This document shows positions 39,091 to 49,682 of a stretch of DNA of 64,000 nt, piece by piece (position 1 is the first letter of the stretch; the number at the start of each line of letters is the position of its first letter). This DNA comes from Microvirga soli. Lineage in GTDB: Bacteria > Pseudomonadota > Alphaproteobacteria > Rhizobiales > Beijerinckiaceae. Position numbers and translations under genes: made by a program. The stretch spans positions 62,001 through 126,000 of the forward strand of contig NZ_JAERQE010000006.1 in NCBI RefSeq assembly GCF_016734765.1, written 5' to 3'. The notes below the pieces were generated by a model. That model had not been told where the DNA came from, did no database searches, and worked only from the letters and a program-made list of their open reading frames with translations.

Positions 39091-39485
39091 GGCTACCAAG
39101 ATGAAGCTTGAGCACCCTTGGCGACCTTCAACCTGGCTAAAGCTCTAAACAATTGGCACACCAAAATGCCAAGCGACGACGCGCTAACTATTTGTTTTTG
39201 CTTATTTTTACTGCATTTCCAGCGGGTTCACCCCTCTCTGGCAGCACCAGCCCTGCCCTGTGGCTCAAGAGTCCGAGGCCACGGCTGCGAGATCCCCTGT
39301 CCTAGCACCTGAATGCTCGTCCGGCCGAAATCTTGCCAACGCGTCCTGTCTAAAGGTGCAGTTGTCTTTCTCCGCAAAGCCTTGCAATAATCCTGCATTG
39401 GGAGAGGCTTTCACCATTGAGACGAAGCCCTCCTGAAGAACATGACCGGAGGAGAACCTCCGGCTTCGACAAGGGGTAGAGGACC
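39091..39485. other. Gene-poor spacer
   Basis: No convincing gene. It contains an AT-richer patch around 39185-39220 and a small inverted repeat TTGGCA/TGCCAA (39153-39158 and 39167-39172). AGAGGA near 39473 precedes the small gene at 39486. Confidence 0.5.
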
Positions 39486-39746
39486 ATGAAGGACTCGGCC
39501 ATAGCGCCTGAGATCGCGGATCCGTATGCGACTCTCGAGAAAATTCTCAAAGTCATCGGCAGATCATGGCTGAGCGAGGAGTGGCGGCTTGAGGACATTC
39601 GCCTCCTGGCTCAGGATGCGCTCGCGAAACGGGGCAGCATGGACGATAGGGAGCGCGCCAAAGCGATCATCCAGGCTCGGCTCCGCATGAAGGCAAGCTC
39701 AGAGACGCCGGTTTCTGCACAGCGCAACGAGGGGCTCCCAACCTGA
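39486..39746 (+). CDS. Small hypothetical protein
   Basis: An 86-residue soluble protein (LEKILKVIGRSWLSEEWRLE, then DIRLLAQDALAKRGSMDDRE, KAIIQARLRMK), probably mostly helical, with a polar tail. The ATG follows AGAGGA with suitable spacing and codon use looks normal for this genome. No family recognised. It stands alone between two gene-poor spacers. Confidence 0.55.
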   Translation: MKDSAIAPEIADPYATLEKILKVIGRSWLSEEWRLEDIRLLAQDALAKRGSMDDRERAKAIIQARLRMKASSETPVSAQRNEGLPT

Positions 39747-40194
39747 AAAGATCGAGGGGTCAAGCCAGAGACGAGAGATGCCCATTCACGGGCGCTCACC
39801 TCCTATAGACTTGACCTTTGCCTCCGGAAGCTCAGCTTTTGATCATTGCCAGTGTCTTGCTCGTCAAGACTTCAAGGACAGTCGTGCGGCACATTGTCTG
39901 GAAGACGAAATTTCAAACTGCTCTGCTTTTAGTCCTGCTGGTAATCTTTTAATAACTTCCCCAACGTTAGCATTTAAAGCGAGACAAACTAAACAAAACA
40001 GTCTCGCCATGGGGCACAATACGATGAAACACGGCAGTTTACTGTAACGCTTCGCATTGCATGACGTCGCGCGACGATCGCACGCTCTCTCCGAAGCTTA
40101 GCCTATCCTTCAAAAGAGAAATCCGATCCCTATCGGGCGCCAGATCACGCGCGCGATATTGCATCTCTTAATCTATACTTAGAGTTCACCGAAA
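39747..40194. other. AT-richer spacer upstream of the RTX protease
   Basis: No convincing gene on either strand. Base composition is lower in GC than the surroundings between about 39900 and 40020. GCGAGAC (39979-39985) and GTCTCGC (40001-40007) form an inverted repeat, and CCGAT/ATCGG a small one at 40123-40136. A TATACT hexamer about 20 bases before the protease start could be a -10 box, but no clear -35 accompanies it. Confidence 0.45.
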
Positions 40195-41874
40195 ATGCCC
40201 GCCGTCGAGACCTATAGCTCCACCGATAATCTTTACATCGACTCCATTCTCGGCAACATCAAGTGGGTTCCGAGCGACCTGACATACAGCTTCCCAACCG
40301 CTATCACCGCGTACGGCGCTGCCTATGGGGATGGTGAAACAGCCAAAAACTTCGGGTCCTTCAACGACACGCAGCAAGCCATCACCCGGTCGGCTTTGAA
40401 GCTTTTCTCATCCGTCAGCAACCTGACGTTCCAGGAAGCCAGCGGGGTGAGCGCATCGTCAGCCGATCTGCGCTTCGCGCAATCGGATGTGCCAGGGACC
40501 GCATGGGCCTACTTTCCGACCACGGATGCAACGGGCGGCGATGTGTGGGTCAACAATTCCAGCCGGAACTACGCAAGCCCTGCCAAAGGCAACTACGCCT
40601 ATCTCACCATCGTGCATGAGATCGGACACGCTCTCGGTCTTGCGCATGCCCATGAAGGCAACATGCCCTTGTCTCATGACAGCATGGAATACACCGTCAT
40701 GAGCTACCGCTCATATTCCGGCGCCTCGACCGGTACGGGCTATATGAACGAGACCTGGGGCTACGCGCAGTCGTTGATGGTGTACGACATCGCCGCCCTC
40801 CAGCATATCTACGGCGCGAATTATCAGACGAACAGCGGCAGCACTGCCTATTCATGGAGCGAGACCACCGGCGAGATGTTCATCAACGGCGTCGGCCAGG
40901 GCGCGCCCGGCGGCAACCAGATCTTCCTCACCGTGTGGGATGGTGGCGGTACGGACACGTACAGCTTCACCGACTACACGACGTCTCTGACAATCGATCT
41001 TCAGCCCGGCGCGTGGACGATAACCTCGCAGGATCAGCGCGCAAAGCTCCACTGGGACGGGTCAAAGCTCGCTGCCGGCAACATCGCCAATGCGCTCCTG
41101 CACCAAGGCGACACGCGCGCCCTCATCGAGAATGCCTATGGCGGCTCTGCGAATGACACCATCAAGGGTAATGTCATCGGCAATACTCTGCGCGGCAACG
41201 CGGGCGACGACAAGCTCTATGGCTTGAGCGGCAACGACGTGCTGATCGGGGGCAGCGGGAGAGACGTGCTGAGCGGAGGAACAGGCACGGATATGGCCAG
41301 CTACAGCACGGCAAAGGCCGGCGTTGTGGCTGACCTTATGACGCGATCCAACAATCGCGGCGATGCTGCCGGCGACTCCTATTCAAGCGTCGAGTGGCTT
41401 ACGGGCAGCTCCTACAGCGACACTCTTTATGGCAATGGATCGGCGAACCAGATCAAGGGCGGTTCCGGACGCGACACGCTCAATGGACGAAGCGGCAATG
41501 ACGTGCTCGATGGCGGCACAAGCAGCGACAAGCTTCATGGAGGAAGCGGAAAGGATCTGCTGATCGGCGGAAGCGGAACGGATGTTTTCGTTTTCTCTTC
41601 TTCGTCTCACTCACGGATGTCTTCGGCCGATATTATCAAGGATTTCCGCCGCGGTTCCGACCACATCGATCTGCGCGACATCGATGCCAATGCGAAGCTC
41701 GCAGGCAATCAGGCGTTCACCTTCATTGGAAAGAGTGCTTTCCACGGCAAGGCCGGGGAGTTGCGCTTTGCCGATGGCATGGCTGCGGGCGATACGAACG
41801 GCGACAAGATTGCCGACTTTGGCATCAACGTCGCCGGTCTCTCGGCGATGTCCAAAGGCGACTTTTATCTCTGA
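40195..41874 (+). CDS. Serralysin-type (M10B) RTX metalloprotease
   Basis: A secreted zinc protease, 559 residues. The zinc motif HEIGHALGLAH is at 141-151 and the Met-turn Met169 is in YTVMSYRSY. From about 320 to 460 it carries calcium-binding RTX nonapeptides (NAGDDKLYGLSGNDVLIGGS, SGRDTLNGRSGNDVLDGG), then a serralysin-like carboxy domain ending GDFYL, which fits the short hydrophobic type I secretion signal. There is no amino-terminal signal peptide, as expected. No PrtD/PrtE/PrtF-like exporter genes are in the window, so export must rely on a system elsewhere. Confidence 0.95.
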   Translation: MPAVETYSSTDNLYIDSILGNIKWVPSDLTYSFPTAITAYGAAYGDGETAKNFGSFNDTQQAITRSALKLFSSVSNLTFQEASGVSASSADLRFAQSDVPGTAWAYFPTTDATGGDVWVNNSSRNYASPAKGNYAYLTIVHEIGHALGLAHAHEGNMPLSHDSMEYTVMSYRSYSGASTGTGYMNETWGYAQSLMVYDIAALQHIYGANYQTNSGSTAYSWSETTGEMFINGVGQGAPGGNQIFLTVWDGGGTDTYSFTDYTTSLTIDLQPGAWTITSQDQRAKLHWDGSKLAAGNIANALLHQGDTRALIENAYGGSANDTIKGNVIGNTLRGNAGDDKLYGLSGNDVLIGGSGRDVLSGGTGTDMASYSTAKAGVVADLMTRSNNRGDAAGDSYSSVEWLTGSSYSDTLYGNGSANQIKGGSGRDTLNGRSGNDVLDGGTSSDKLHGGSGKDLLIGGSGTDVFVFSSSSHSRMSSADIIKDFRRGSDHIDLRDIDANAKLAGNQAFTFIGKSAFHGKAGELRFADGMAAGDTNGDKIADFGINVAGLSAMSKGDFYL

Positions 41875-41918
41875 CCATTTATTGAAACAAAGTATCTAAT
41901 AAGCCGCAAATGCTCATA

Positions 41919-41942
41919 GGGCTCAGTCGATAGGTTGAGCCC
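41919..41942 (+). terminator. Hairpin after the protease gene, possible terminator
   Basis: GGGCTCA (41919-41925) and TGAGCCC (41936-41942) form a 7-bp stem 45 bp past the protease stop, with a 10-base loop. No T-run follows, so termination efficiency is uncertain. Confidence 0.4.
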
Positions 41943-42035
41943 ACATGCACAGAAACTCGGTGTTAACCATCTGGACAAGCCCCAAGCTTAGGCATTATTG
42001 CCACTGAAATGTCTTTCGGCTCTTGGGGAAGCACG

Positions 42036-42155
42036 ATGGATCGTTCGGAAAAGCGTCATCCTGCCAATGATGCACTGGCCTATCTGATGAACCTGATCGG
42101 CCTTGCCTTCAGCATCAGCTGCCTGTGGGTTGTCGCCTCTGCGGCCAAGATGTGA
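42036..42155 (+). CDS. 39-residue single-span membrane peptide
   Basis: A short gene with ATG at 42036 and TGA at 42153-42155. After a polar start (DRSEKRHPANDALAYL) it has one hydrophobic segment, MNLIGLAFSISCLWVVASAA, ending KM. GGGGAAG lies 5 bases upstream of the ATG. It could be a small membrane modulator, but the neighbouring genes give no hint; the family is not recognised. Confidence 0.5.
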   Translation: MDRSEKRHPANDALAYLMNLIGLAFSISCLWVVASAAKM

Positions 42156-42177
42156 GGCGGCCTTTTCTGCCGCTGTC

Positions 42178-43467
42178 TCAGCGGGAGCGGAATTCCTTGG
42201 CCGCGTCAGTCGCCTGATAGGCCCAATAGGTGAGTTGAGCCGCAGCCCGCCCCAGAATGCCGCCATTCCATGTGAGACCGAAAGGCGCAAAGAGCCGATA
42301 GCGGTCGCTCTCGCCGACAATCCCTTCCGCAATCACCATGCCGCCGATGGCCGTGGTGTTCATGCCGTGGCCGCCGAAGGCCGTGCAGTACCAGACGCCG
42401 GGCTTCAACTGCCCGATCTGGGGCATCAGATGCCGGGCGTAAGCCATGAGCCCCGACCACGCGATTTCGACCTTCAGGTCGGCCAGTTGCGGATAGGTCG
42501 TCACCATCTCACGCCGGAGCAGGGCCGCGATGTCCCGCGGATCCGTCGTGCGTGTAGTGATGCGCCCGCCCCACAGGATGCGGCTGCCGTCGCCGACGAG
42601 GCGGTAGTAATCCCCGGCCCGGCGATCGTCGAGGATCGCAGCGCGCGTCCGGATGGCTCCTTGCACCCGCTCAGGCGCATACTCCGTCAGCAGGACGTAA
42701 GTAGCAATCGGCAGAAAGGCGCGCTTCAAGGCAGGCGCAACAGCACCCGTGTACCCACCCGTGGTGAACACCACATGCTCGGCCGAGATCTCGGCAACGT
42801 TCGTTCGGACGATCTTCCGAGCGCCGTCTAGATCAGCTGAGATGACCGCTGAGTTCTCGTGGATCGCAGCCCCTAGGCGCGCTGCTTCGCGGGCGAGCGC
42901 ACGTCCGTAATTCAGCGGATGAAAATGGAATGCGTCCTCGTCGAGGATTGCTTCATGGTATTTGGGCGAGACAAAGAGGCTTCTCACCTCGTCACGGGGC
43001 AGATAGCGCAGGCTCAATCCGAACTCACGCCGCTGGGTCTCGCAGGCAGCCTGCAAGGCGCCGCGCGAATGGTAGCGCAAAGCCTTTGCGATGCCGGGAA
43101 CAAGTTTGGCATCCTCGATACCGAGTTCGTCAATGGTGCGGCGGACGATGCCGACGCCTTCCATCGACAGGCGGAAGAGTTCTCTCGCCTGGTCTTTTCC
43201 CACGCGCCGCTCGATCGATGACAGACCTGTTGCGTAGCCCGCCGAGACAAAGCCGCCATTGCGCCCTGAAGCGCCCCACGCCACGCGCTGCGCCTCAAGG
43301 AGCACCACCTTGCGCCCGCTGCGCGCGAGCTTGAGCGCTGCTGTGAGACAGGCGAGCCCGCCGCCGACGATGCAGACATCTGCCTGGATCCGGCCGGCTG
43401 CCGCCGGATAGATCTCCGACGTGGAAACGGTCCGGCTGTAATAGGTATCGATATAGGCGGACGACAT
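42178..43467 (-). CDS. FAD-dependent oxidoreductase, DAO family (gamma-glutamylputrescine-oxidase-like)
   Basis: A 429-residue flavoprotein with the FAD fold ADVCIVGGGLACLTAALKLA near residue 30, then WGASGRNGGFVSAGYA, and a late GGHGMNTTAIGGMVIAEGI. This plan is that of PuuB/OrdL-type amine oxidases. The GGGLAC version has Cys where most have GGGxTG or GGGIAG. It lies 10 bp downstream of the methionine sulfoxide reductase gene and may be cotranscribed. Substrate unknown; the gamma-glutamyl pathway at 57055-63513 is 14 kb away. Confidence 0.88.
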   Translation of the reverse strand: MSSAYIDTYYSRTVSTSEIYPAAAGRIQADVCIVGGGLACLTAALKLARSGRKVVLLEAQRVAWGASGRNGGFVSAGYATGLSSIERRVGKDQARELFRLSMEGVGIVRRTIDELGIEDAKLVPGIAKALRYHSRGALQAACETQRREFGLSLRYLPRDEVRSLFVSPKYHEAILDEDAFHFHPLNYGRALAREAARLGAAIHENSAVISADLDGARKIVRTNVAEISAEHVVFTTGGYTGAVAPALKRAFLPIATYVLLTEYAPERVQGAIRTRAAILDDRRAGDYYRLVGDGSRILWGGRITTRTTDPRDIAALLRREMVTTYPQLADLKVEIAWSGLMAYARHLMPQIGQLKPGVWYCTAFGGHGMNTTAIGGMVIAEGIVGESDRYRLFAPFGLTWNGGILGRAAAQLTYWAYQATDAAKEFRSR

Positions 43468-43477
43468 GCGGGATCGG

Positions 43478-43975
43478 CTAGAGCGTCATGTCGGTGGCTG
43501 CGAGGAAGATCTGCACGAGCTTCTCGCAACCCTGTCGATCCTCCTCGTCGAAGCGGCCCGGGTTGGGACTGTCGAGATCGAGCACACCCAGCACCCGCCC
43601 ATCCTTGACGAGCGGGACGACCAGTTCGGACCGGGAGGCACTGTCGCAGGCAATGTGCCCGGGGAAGGCGTGGACATCCTGCACGACGATGGATTCCTGA
43701 CGCTCTACAGCCGTTCCGCAGACGCCACGGCCAACCGCGATGCGCACGCAGGCCGTCTTGCCCTGGAAGGGGCCGAGCACGAGCTCGCCCCCGCGCATGA
43801 AGTAGAAACCGGCCCAGTTCAGGTCCGGCAGGAACTGGAAGATCAGCGCGGACATGTTGGCCGTATTGGCAATCATGTCCCGCTCGCCCTCCAGAAGTCC
43901 GGTGAGCTGCTGGGCAAGCGAGGCATAGAAGTCCCGCTTGTTGTCGGAGATGGGAATGTCTTTGACTTCGAACAT
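43478..43975 (-). CDS. msrC: Free methionine-(R)-sulfoxide reductase (GAF domain)
   Basis: Reduces free Met-R-sulfoxide. The 165-residue GAF protein has Cys76, Cys86 and Cys110, with the same 10 and 24 residue spacing as the E. coli catalytic cysteines (84, 94, 118), in KTACVRIAVGRGVCGTAV and HIACDSASRSELVVP. The ATG at 43975 gives the family length; an upstream in-frame start overlaps the ABC exporter gene. It is probably cotranscribed with the oxidase downstream. Confidence 0.92.
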   Translation of the reverse strand: MFEVKDIPISDNKRDFYASLAQQLTGLLEGERDMIANTANMSALIFQFLPDLNWAGFYFMRGGELVLGPFQGKTACVRIAVGRGVCGTAVERQESIVVQDVHAFPGHIACDSASRSELVVPLVKDGRVLGVLDLDSPNPGRFDEEDRQGCEKLVQIFLAATDMTL

Positions 43976-44018
43976 GCGGTTTTCCTTATGAGCCTGGGGA
44001 TTGCTTGTCCAGACCGGC

Positions 44019-45830
<1,812 letters not shown>

Positions 45831-46130
45831 AGCAACGACAGGTGACGCTCGGGGCGTACACCTCTCCCGGAATTTCGAGGAGCAACAGCAGGAACGGCGG
45901 CTCACCGCGTTCGACGTCGCTCGATGATCATGGAAAACTTTGTAAGGTTTGCCGGGCCTTGGAGCCCCGCCTGGTCCAGCCTAGGATTTTGGGCGGGACG
46001 CGGGAGGAACGTTCAGCAAGCACACAAAAGCCATGCAGTCCTCCCTCTCTGGAATAAAAACCTGAATGCAAAATAGTGCAGTTCGTTCAACTTGGCAACC
46101 GCAGTTTTGTTTCATCCTTTGCTGGAGGAT
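45831..46130. other. Spacer upstream of the ABC exporter
   Basis: About 300 bp between the exporter start and the end of the MOSC gene. It must hold the exporter promoter on the minus strand; I see no clear hexamers, no gene and no strong inverted repeat. Confidence 0.4.
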
Positions 46131-46673
46131 TTACACGACTTCGAGCGGCCGATGCGGTTCGGACGGCAGTTCTACCCGGATGGCATCTCCGGGCCGGACC
46201 TCCCCGCCCTTGAGCACAATCGCCATGATGCCGGACTTGCGAACGACCTTGCCCTGCTCGTCCTTGCCCAGCACTGCCTTCATGAGACCTTTTTGAAACC
46301 GGTCAATCTGGACGCAAGGATTGCGCAGGCCCGTGACCTCGATGACAACACTCTCTCCAAGCAACAGGCGCGCTCCGGCCGGTAGGTTCAGAAGATCAAT
46401 TCCGCGAGTCGTGACGTTTTCCCCCAACTTGCCAGCCGCGATGGAAAAGCCTCTTTCGGCCAGTTCATCGAAGAGCTCCGCATGAATGAGATGGACCTGC
46501 CGCAGGTTCGGTTGGGTTGGATCCTTGGCCACCCGCGAGCGGTGCTTGACCGTGATGCCGAGATGGGCGTCACCCTCAACGCCGAGGCCCGCCAGCAGGC
46601 GGATGGAATCCTGATTGGGCTTGCTGAAGCTGTGGCTGGAGCTGAGGCTCACGGCTGTGACGATTGCGTTCAT
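46131..46673 (-). CDS. MOSC-domain protein
   Basis: MOSC proteins handle sulfur carried on a Cys and act in molybdenum-cofactor sulfuration or N-hydroxylated base detoxification (YiiM/YcbX type). The 180 residues have FSKPNQDSIRLLAGLGVEGD, GKLGENVTTRGIDLLNLPAG and the conserved Cys region VTGLRNPCVQIDRFQ. It sits far from the cox maturation genes. Start ATG at 46673. Confidence 0.9.
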   Translation of the reverse strand: MNAIVTAVSLSSSHSFSKPNQDSIRLLAGLGVEGDAHLGITVKHRSRVAKDPTQPNLRQVHLIHAELFDELAERGFSIAAGKLGENVTTRGIDLLNLPAGARLLLGESVVIEVTGLRNPCVQIDRFQKGLMKAVLGKDEQGKVVRKSGIMAIVLKGGEVRPGDAIRVELPSEPHRPLEVV

Positions 46674-46706
46674 GATTGCCCCCTCGCGCTTCTCTACCTT
46701 GTAGCG

Positions 46707-47156
46707 TCAGAGAACCGTGAGATCCACCGTCTCGAAGCCGCGCTCGGCCAAGCGTTGCGCCAGCACCGTACGATGGCAGTTGGCGGGGTCCCGCTCGAAG
46801 CACAGGAGGCAGATCGGCTGAGCACTGGCCAATGCTTCCAGTTCACCGAACGCAGCTTGAGCCGGTTCGGTCGCCAGAACCTCGTCGCAATAGATCCGGC
46901 GCATGAGATCGCCGTCGCCGGCGCGTGCCGCCTGGCGGCCCTCCTTCGGCGTTCCGAGCTTGATGAAATGCTCGTAGCCGATGTCCTTCTGCGCCAAAGC
47001 ATCGCGCAGGGCGGATTTCGAGAAACCGCGTTTGCGGGAGAGCGCGACGGCACGCACGTCGGCGAGCGTTGCGACGCCAGCATCCTTCAAGGTGGTGAGG
47101 AAGCGGTCCACGTCCGCTCCCTCGTATCCAATGGTGAAAACCTGAGGCTTTGCCAT
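46707..47156 (-). CDS. DUF488 family protein
   Basis: 149 residues with the family opening VFTIGYEGADVDRFLTTLKD, then DVRAVALSRKRGFSKSAL and CLLCFERDPANCHRTVLAQR, where paired Cys and the CHR motif are typical. The function of DUF488 is unknown; a nuclease- or phosphatase-like role has been guessed. It lies 33 bp before the MOSC gene on the same strand and may be cotranscribed. Confidence 0.9.
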   Translation of the reverse strand: MAKPQVFTIGYEGADVDRFLTTLKDAGVATLADVRAVALSRKRGFSKSALRDALAQKDIGYEHFIKLGTPKEGRQAARAGDGDLMRRIYCDEVLATEPAQAAFGELEALASAQPICLLCFERDPANCHRTVLAQRLAERGFETVDLTVL

Positions 47157-47165
47157 GCCTTAAAA

Positions 47166-47741
47166 TTACATGGACGGAGTCGGCCGCTGCGGCGCCTGCG
47201 GCTGGGTATAAGGCCTCATGGCTTCGGGTGCGCGGAAGTCCCGTGGCACCTCAAAGTCCTTTGCCGCGCCATGGCTCTGCTCGATCCCGCCTGGATATCC
47301 CGTGCGATCCGAATAGTCCTGCATCGGCGGCAACGGCGTCGGGCTCTCGCGGCTCAGCGTCTGGGCGCAATAGACGTCGAGCGCCGTCACGCCAGCCACC
47401 GCCGCCATGGCGATGCCGACATTGCCCTTCTTCGGGTTCCTGCCCTCGAGCGCCGTCGCCAGCGTCGCCAGATCGAGTCCGTCGCCTGCCACGCGTCCCC
47501 AGATCCAGGGCGTCGGGTCCTTGGAGGCCAGGATACCGATGCCGGTGGCGATCTCGCGAACGCCATAGCCGGCGATCAGGCCCTCCTGCCCCTTCATGCC
47601 AAGCGCCCGCGCCAAGGCGCGCGGCGCCACGACTTCGGCGATGCCGAGGGCGATGGAGAAGATGCCGAGGCCCCGGGCCAGGGTGTCTGTGGCCGTATCG
47701 GCATGGCCACGACGGCGGGTTCTTTCGGTTTCGTAGCGCAT
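47166..47741 (-). CDS. Membrane protein of the DUF4267-like type
   Basis: 191 residues with about four hydrophobic segments (LGIFSIALGIAEVVAPRALA, GYGVREIATGIGILAS, ATALEG then VGIAMAAVAGVTALDVYCAQ), and a polar, proline-rich carboxy tail (PRDFRAPEAMRPYTQPQ). Such proteins often follow zinc alcohol dehydrogenases of this type in alphaproteobacteria; here it lies 11 bp after that gene. Function unknown. Confidence 0.75.
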   Translation of the reverse strand: MRYETERTRRRGHADTATDTLARGLGIFSIALGIAEVVAPRALARALGMKGQEGLIAGYGVREIATGIGILASKDPTPWIWGRVAGDGLDLATLATALEGRNPKKGNVGIAMAAVAGVTALDVYCAQTLSRESPTPLPPMQDYSDRTGYPGGIEQSHGAAKDFEVPRDFRAPEAMRPYTQPQAPQRPTPSM

Positions 47742-47752
47742 GATCTCACCTA

Positions 47753-48925
47753 TCAGGGTTTGAGAACGACCTTGATGCAGCCGTCCTGCTTGTCGCGGAA
47801 GATCTTGTACATGTCAGGGCCTTCTTCGAGCCCCACCGTGTGGGTGATGACGAAGGAGGGGTCGATCTGCCCCTCCTCAATGCGGCGCAGGAGATCGTCG
47901 GTCCAACGGTTCACGTGCGTCTGACCTGTGCGGATGGTGAGACCCTTGTTCATGATGGCGCCGAACGGGATCTTGTCGAGGAGACCGCCATAGACGCCGG
48001 GCACCGAGAGCGTTCCGGCAGGGCGGCAGACATAGGCCATCTCGCGCAGCACATGGGGACGGTCGGTCTCCATCATGGTCGCCTGCTTAACGCGATCATA
48101 CATGGCATCGACTGTGCCCGCCGCATGCGCCTCCATGCCAACGGAGTCGATGCACTTCTCAGGGCCCTTGCCGTTGGTGAGTTCGTTGAGGCGCTCGATC
48201 ACGCTCTCTTCGTCGAAGTTGATGGTGATGGCGCCACCGGCCCTTGCCATATCGAGACGTTCGGGAACCCGATCGATGGCGATGACCTGCTTCGCGCCGA
48301 GCAGGATGGCGCTGCGGATCGCCATCTGGCCGACGGGGCCCGCACCCCAGATCGCCACCGTGTCGGTCGGCTCGATGTCGCACTGCACTGCGGCCTGCCA
48401 ACCGGTGGGGAAGATGTCGCTCAGGAAGAGAAGCTGCTCGTCGGACAGCGTGCTGGGAACCTTGATGTGGGTGGCGTCGGCAAAGGGAACGCGAAGATAC
48501 TCGGCTTGGCCGCCCGCATAGCCGCCCGTCAGATGCGTGTAGCCGAAGAGACCCGCCGTGGTGTGCCCGAAGGCCTTGGCGGCGATGTGGCCGTTGCGGT
48601 TCGTGCGCTCGCAGACCGAGAAGTTGCCGCGCTTGCACTGTTCGCACTCGCCGCAGATGATCGTGAAGGGGATCACCACCCGGTCGCCGACCTTCAGCTT
48701 GCCCTTCGACTCCGCTCCGACCTCGACCACCTCGCCCATGGTCTCGTGGCCCATGATGTCACCCGATTTCATGCCAGGCATGAAATGATCGTAGAGATGA
48801 AGATCCGAGCCGCAGATGGCGCAGCTCGTCACCTTGATGATCGCGTCACGCGGATGCTCGATCTGAGGATCGGGAACTGAATCGCAGCGGATATCGGTGG
48901 TGCCATGCCAAACAAGCGCCTTCAT
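47753..48925 (-). CDS. Zinc-dependent alcohol/formaldehyde dehydrogenase family
   Basis: 390 residues. Catalytic zinc ligands are in [13 protein letters not shown] and [13 protein letters not shown], the structural-zinc cysteines are in [20 protein letters not shown], and the NAD fold is [21 protein letters not shown]. The plan is that of glutathione-independent formaldehyde-dehydrogenase-like MDR enzymes. I chose the ATG at 48925 (MKALVWHG), the usual start. It may oxidise a short aldehyde or polyol. Confidence 0.92.
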   Translation of the reverse strand: MKALVWHGTTDIRCDSVPDPQIEHPRDAIIKVTSCAICGSDLHLYDHFMPGMKSGDIMGHETMGEVVEVGAESKGKLKVGDRVVIPFTIICGECEQCKRGNFSVCERTNRNGHIAAKAFGHTTAGLFGYTHLTGGYAGGQAEYLRVPFADATHIKVPSTLSDEQLLFLSDIFPTGWQAAVQCDIEPTDTVAIWGAGPVGQMAIRSAILLGAKQVIAIDRVPERLDMARAGGAITINFDEESVIERLNELTNGKGPEKCIDSVGMEAHAAGTVDAMYDRVKQATMMETDRPHVLREMAYVCRPAGTLSVPGVYGGLLDKIPFGAIMNKGLTIRTGQTHVNRWTDDLLRRIEEGQIDPSFVITHTVGLEEGPDMYKIFRDKQDGCIKVVLKP

Positions 48926-49041
48926 CGACGTCTCCCTCACTGTATGGAAAATGGTCAAGCTTCAACGCTCGACCGCCTTCGTCACAGGAAAGACTTCTTG
49001 AAGGGGCTTTGCGTTCCCTGAAGGGCCGCAAAAACTGCTGC

Positions 49042-49488
49042 CTACCCCGTCCGAGCGACAGGATGGAGGTGCTCAGGCAGGCTTCGGATCAGGTCGGCCA
49101 GCGCCGGTTCCAACACCTGATGGGCCGCTTCCTCCACTTCGAACCATTGTGCCTGACGCTGTCCCTTCTCGCGCCAAGATTTGAGCTGCTTGGAGACCTC
49201 AAGCGGATAGACATTGACCTCACACAGGTCGAAATGCGCGGCCCGGCGCTTCCAGTAATCGTAGGAGCCGAGGGGCTTGTTTTTGATCTCGCCCTTGACG
49301 CCTGCCTCCTCCTCCGCCTCCTGCGCGGCCGCCTTGTGAGGCTTCTTGCCTTTCATGGGCCAGCCCTTCGGGATCAGCCAGCGCTTGGTCTCCCGTGACG
49401 TAACGAGAAGCACCTCGATCCTTCCATCCCGGATCCGAAAGGGCAATGCAGCAACCTGGCTGAGTTTGTCTTTGGAGGTCTGAGGCAT
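49042..49488 (-). CDS. NUDIX hydrolase (diphosphoinositol-polyphosphate-hydrolase-like)
   Basis: 148 residues with a Nudix box in GWPMKGKKPHKAAAQEAEEE followed by AGVKG; the usual Arg of the REUxEE core is replaced by Gln (QEAEEEAG). The sequence RWLIPKGWPMKGKKP is typical of the group related to DIPP and diadenosine polyphosphate hydrolases. It is divergent from the phosphatase gene at 49683. Confidence 0.92.
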   Translation of the reverse strand: MPQTSKDKLSQVAALPFRIRDGRIEVLLVTSRETKRWLIPKGWPMKGKKPHKAAAQEAEEEAGVKGEIKNKPLGSYDYWKRRAAHFDLCEVNVYPLEVSKQLKSWREKGQRQAQWFEVEEAAHQVLEPALADLIRSLPEHLHPVARTG

Positions 49489-49682
49489 TCGACGAGAGTA
49501 GGGTTCCTATCGGGTTAAATTGTAACGTAAATGATTTGAGCCGGCTAAGAAAGGACTTGGACGAAACAATATGAGGACATTGTTGCCTTTGACCTCATAC
49601 GATTCTCCATCCTCTCAAAGCTGGATGACGGGCTCATAACAATGAAGGCCCTGCTTTTGATCCAGAAGGACAACCCTACCCG

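Noticed and set aside
39153..39172. Possible sigma-54 promoter (TTGGCAC followed by TGCC)
   Set aside because: The GG and GC elements are 11 rather than 10 bases apart and no relevant gene or enhancer-binding regulator is near; it is also simply a small inverted repeat.
39778..40047. An 89-codon plus-strand frame in the AT-richer spacer
   Set aside because: No ribosome binding site, low-complexity unlike neighbours, no recognisable family; kept as spacer.
45842..46057. A 71-codon plus-strand frame upstream of the exporter gene
   Set aside because: No ribosome binding site, no hydrophobic or domain pattern, and it overlaps the expected promoter region of the exporter.
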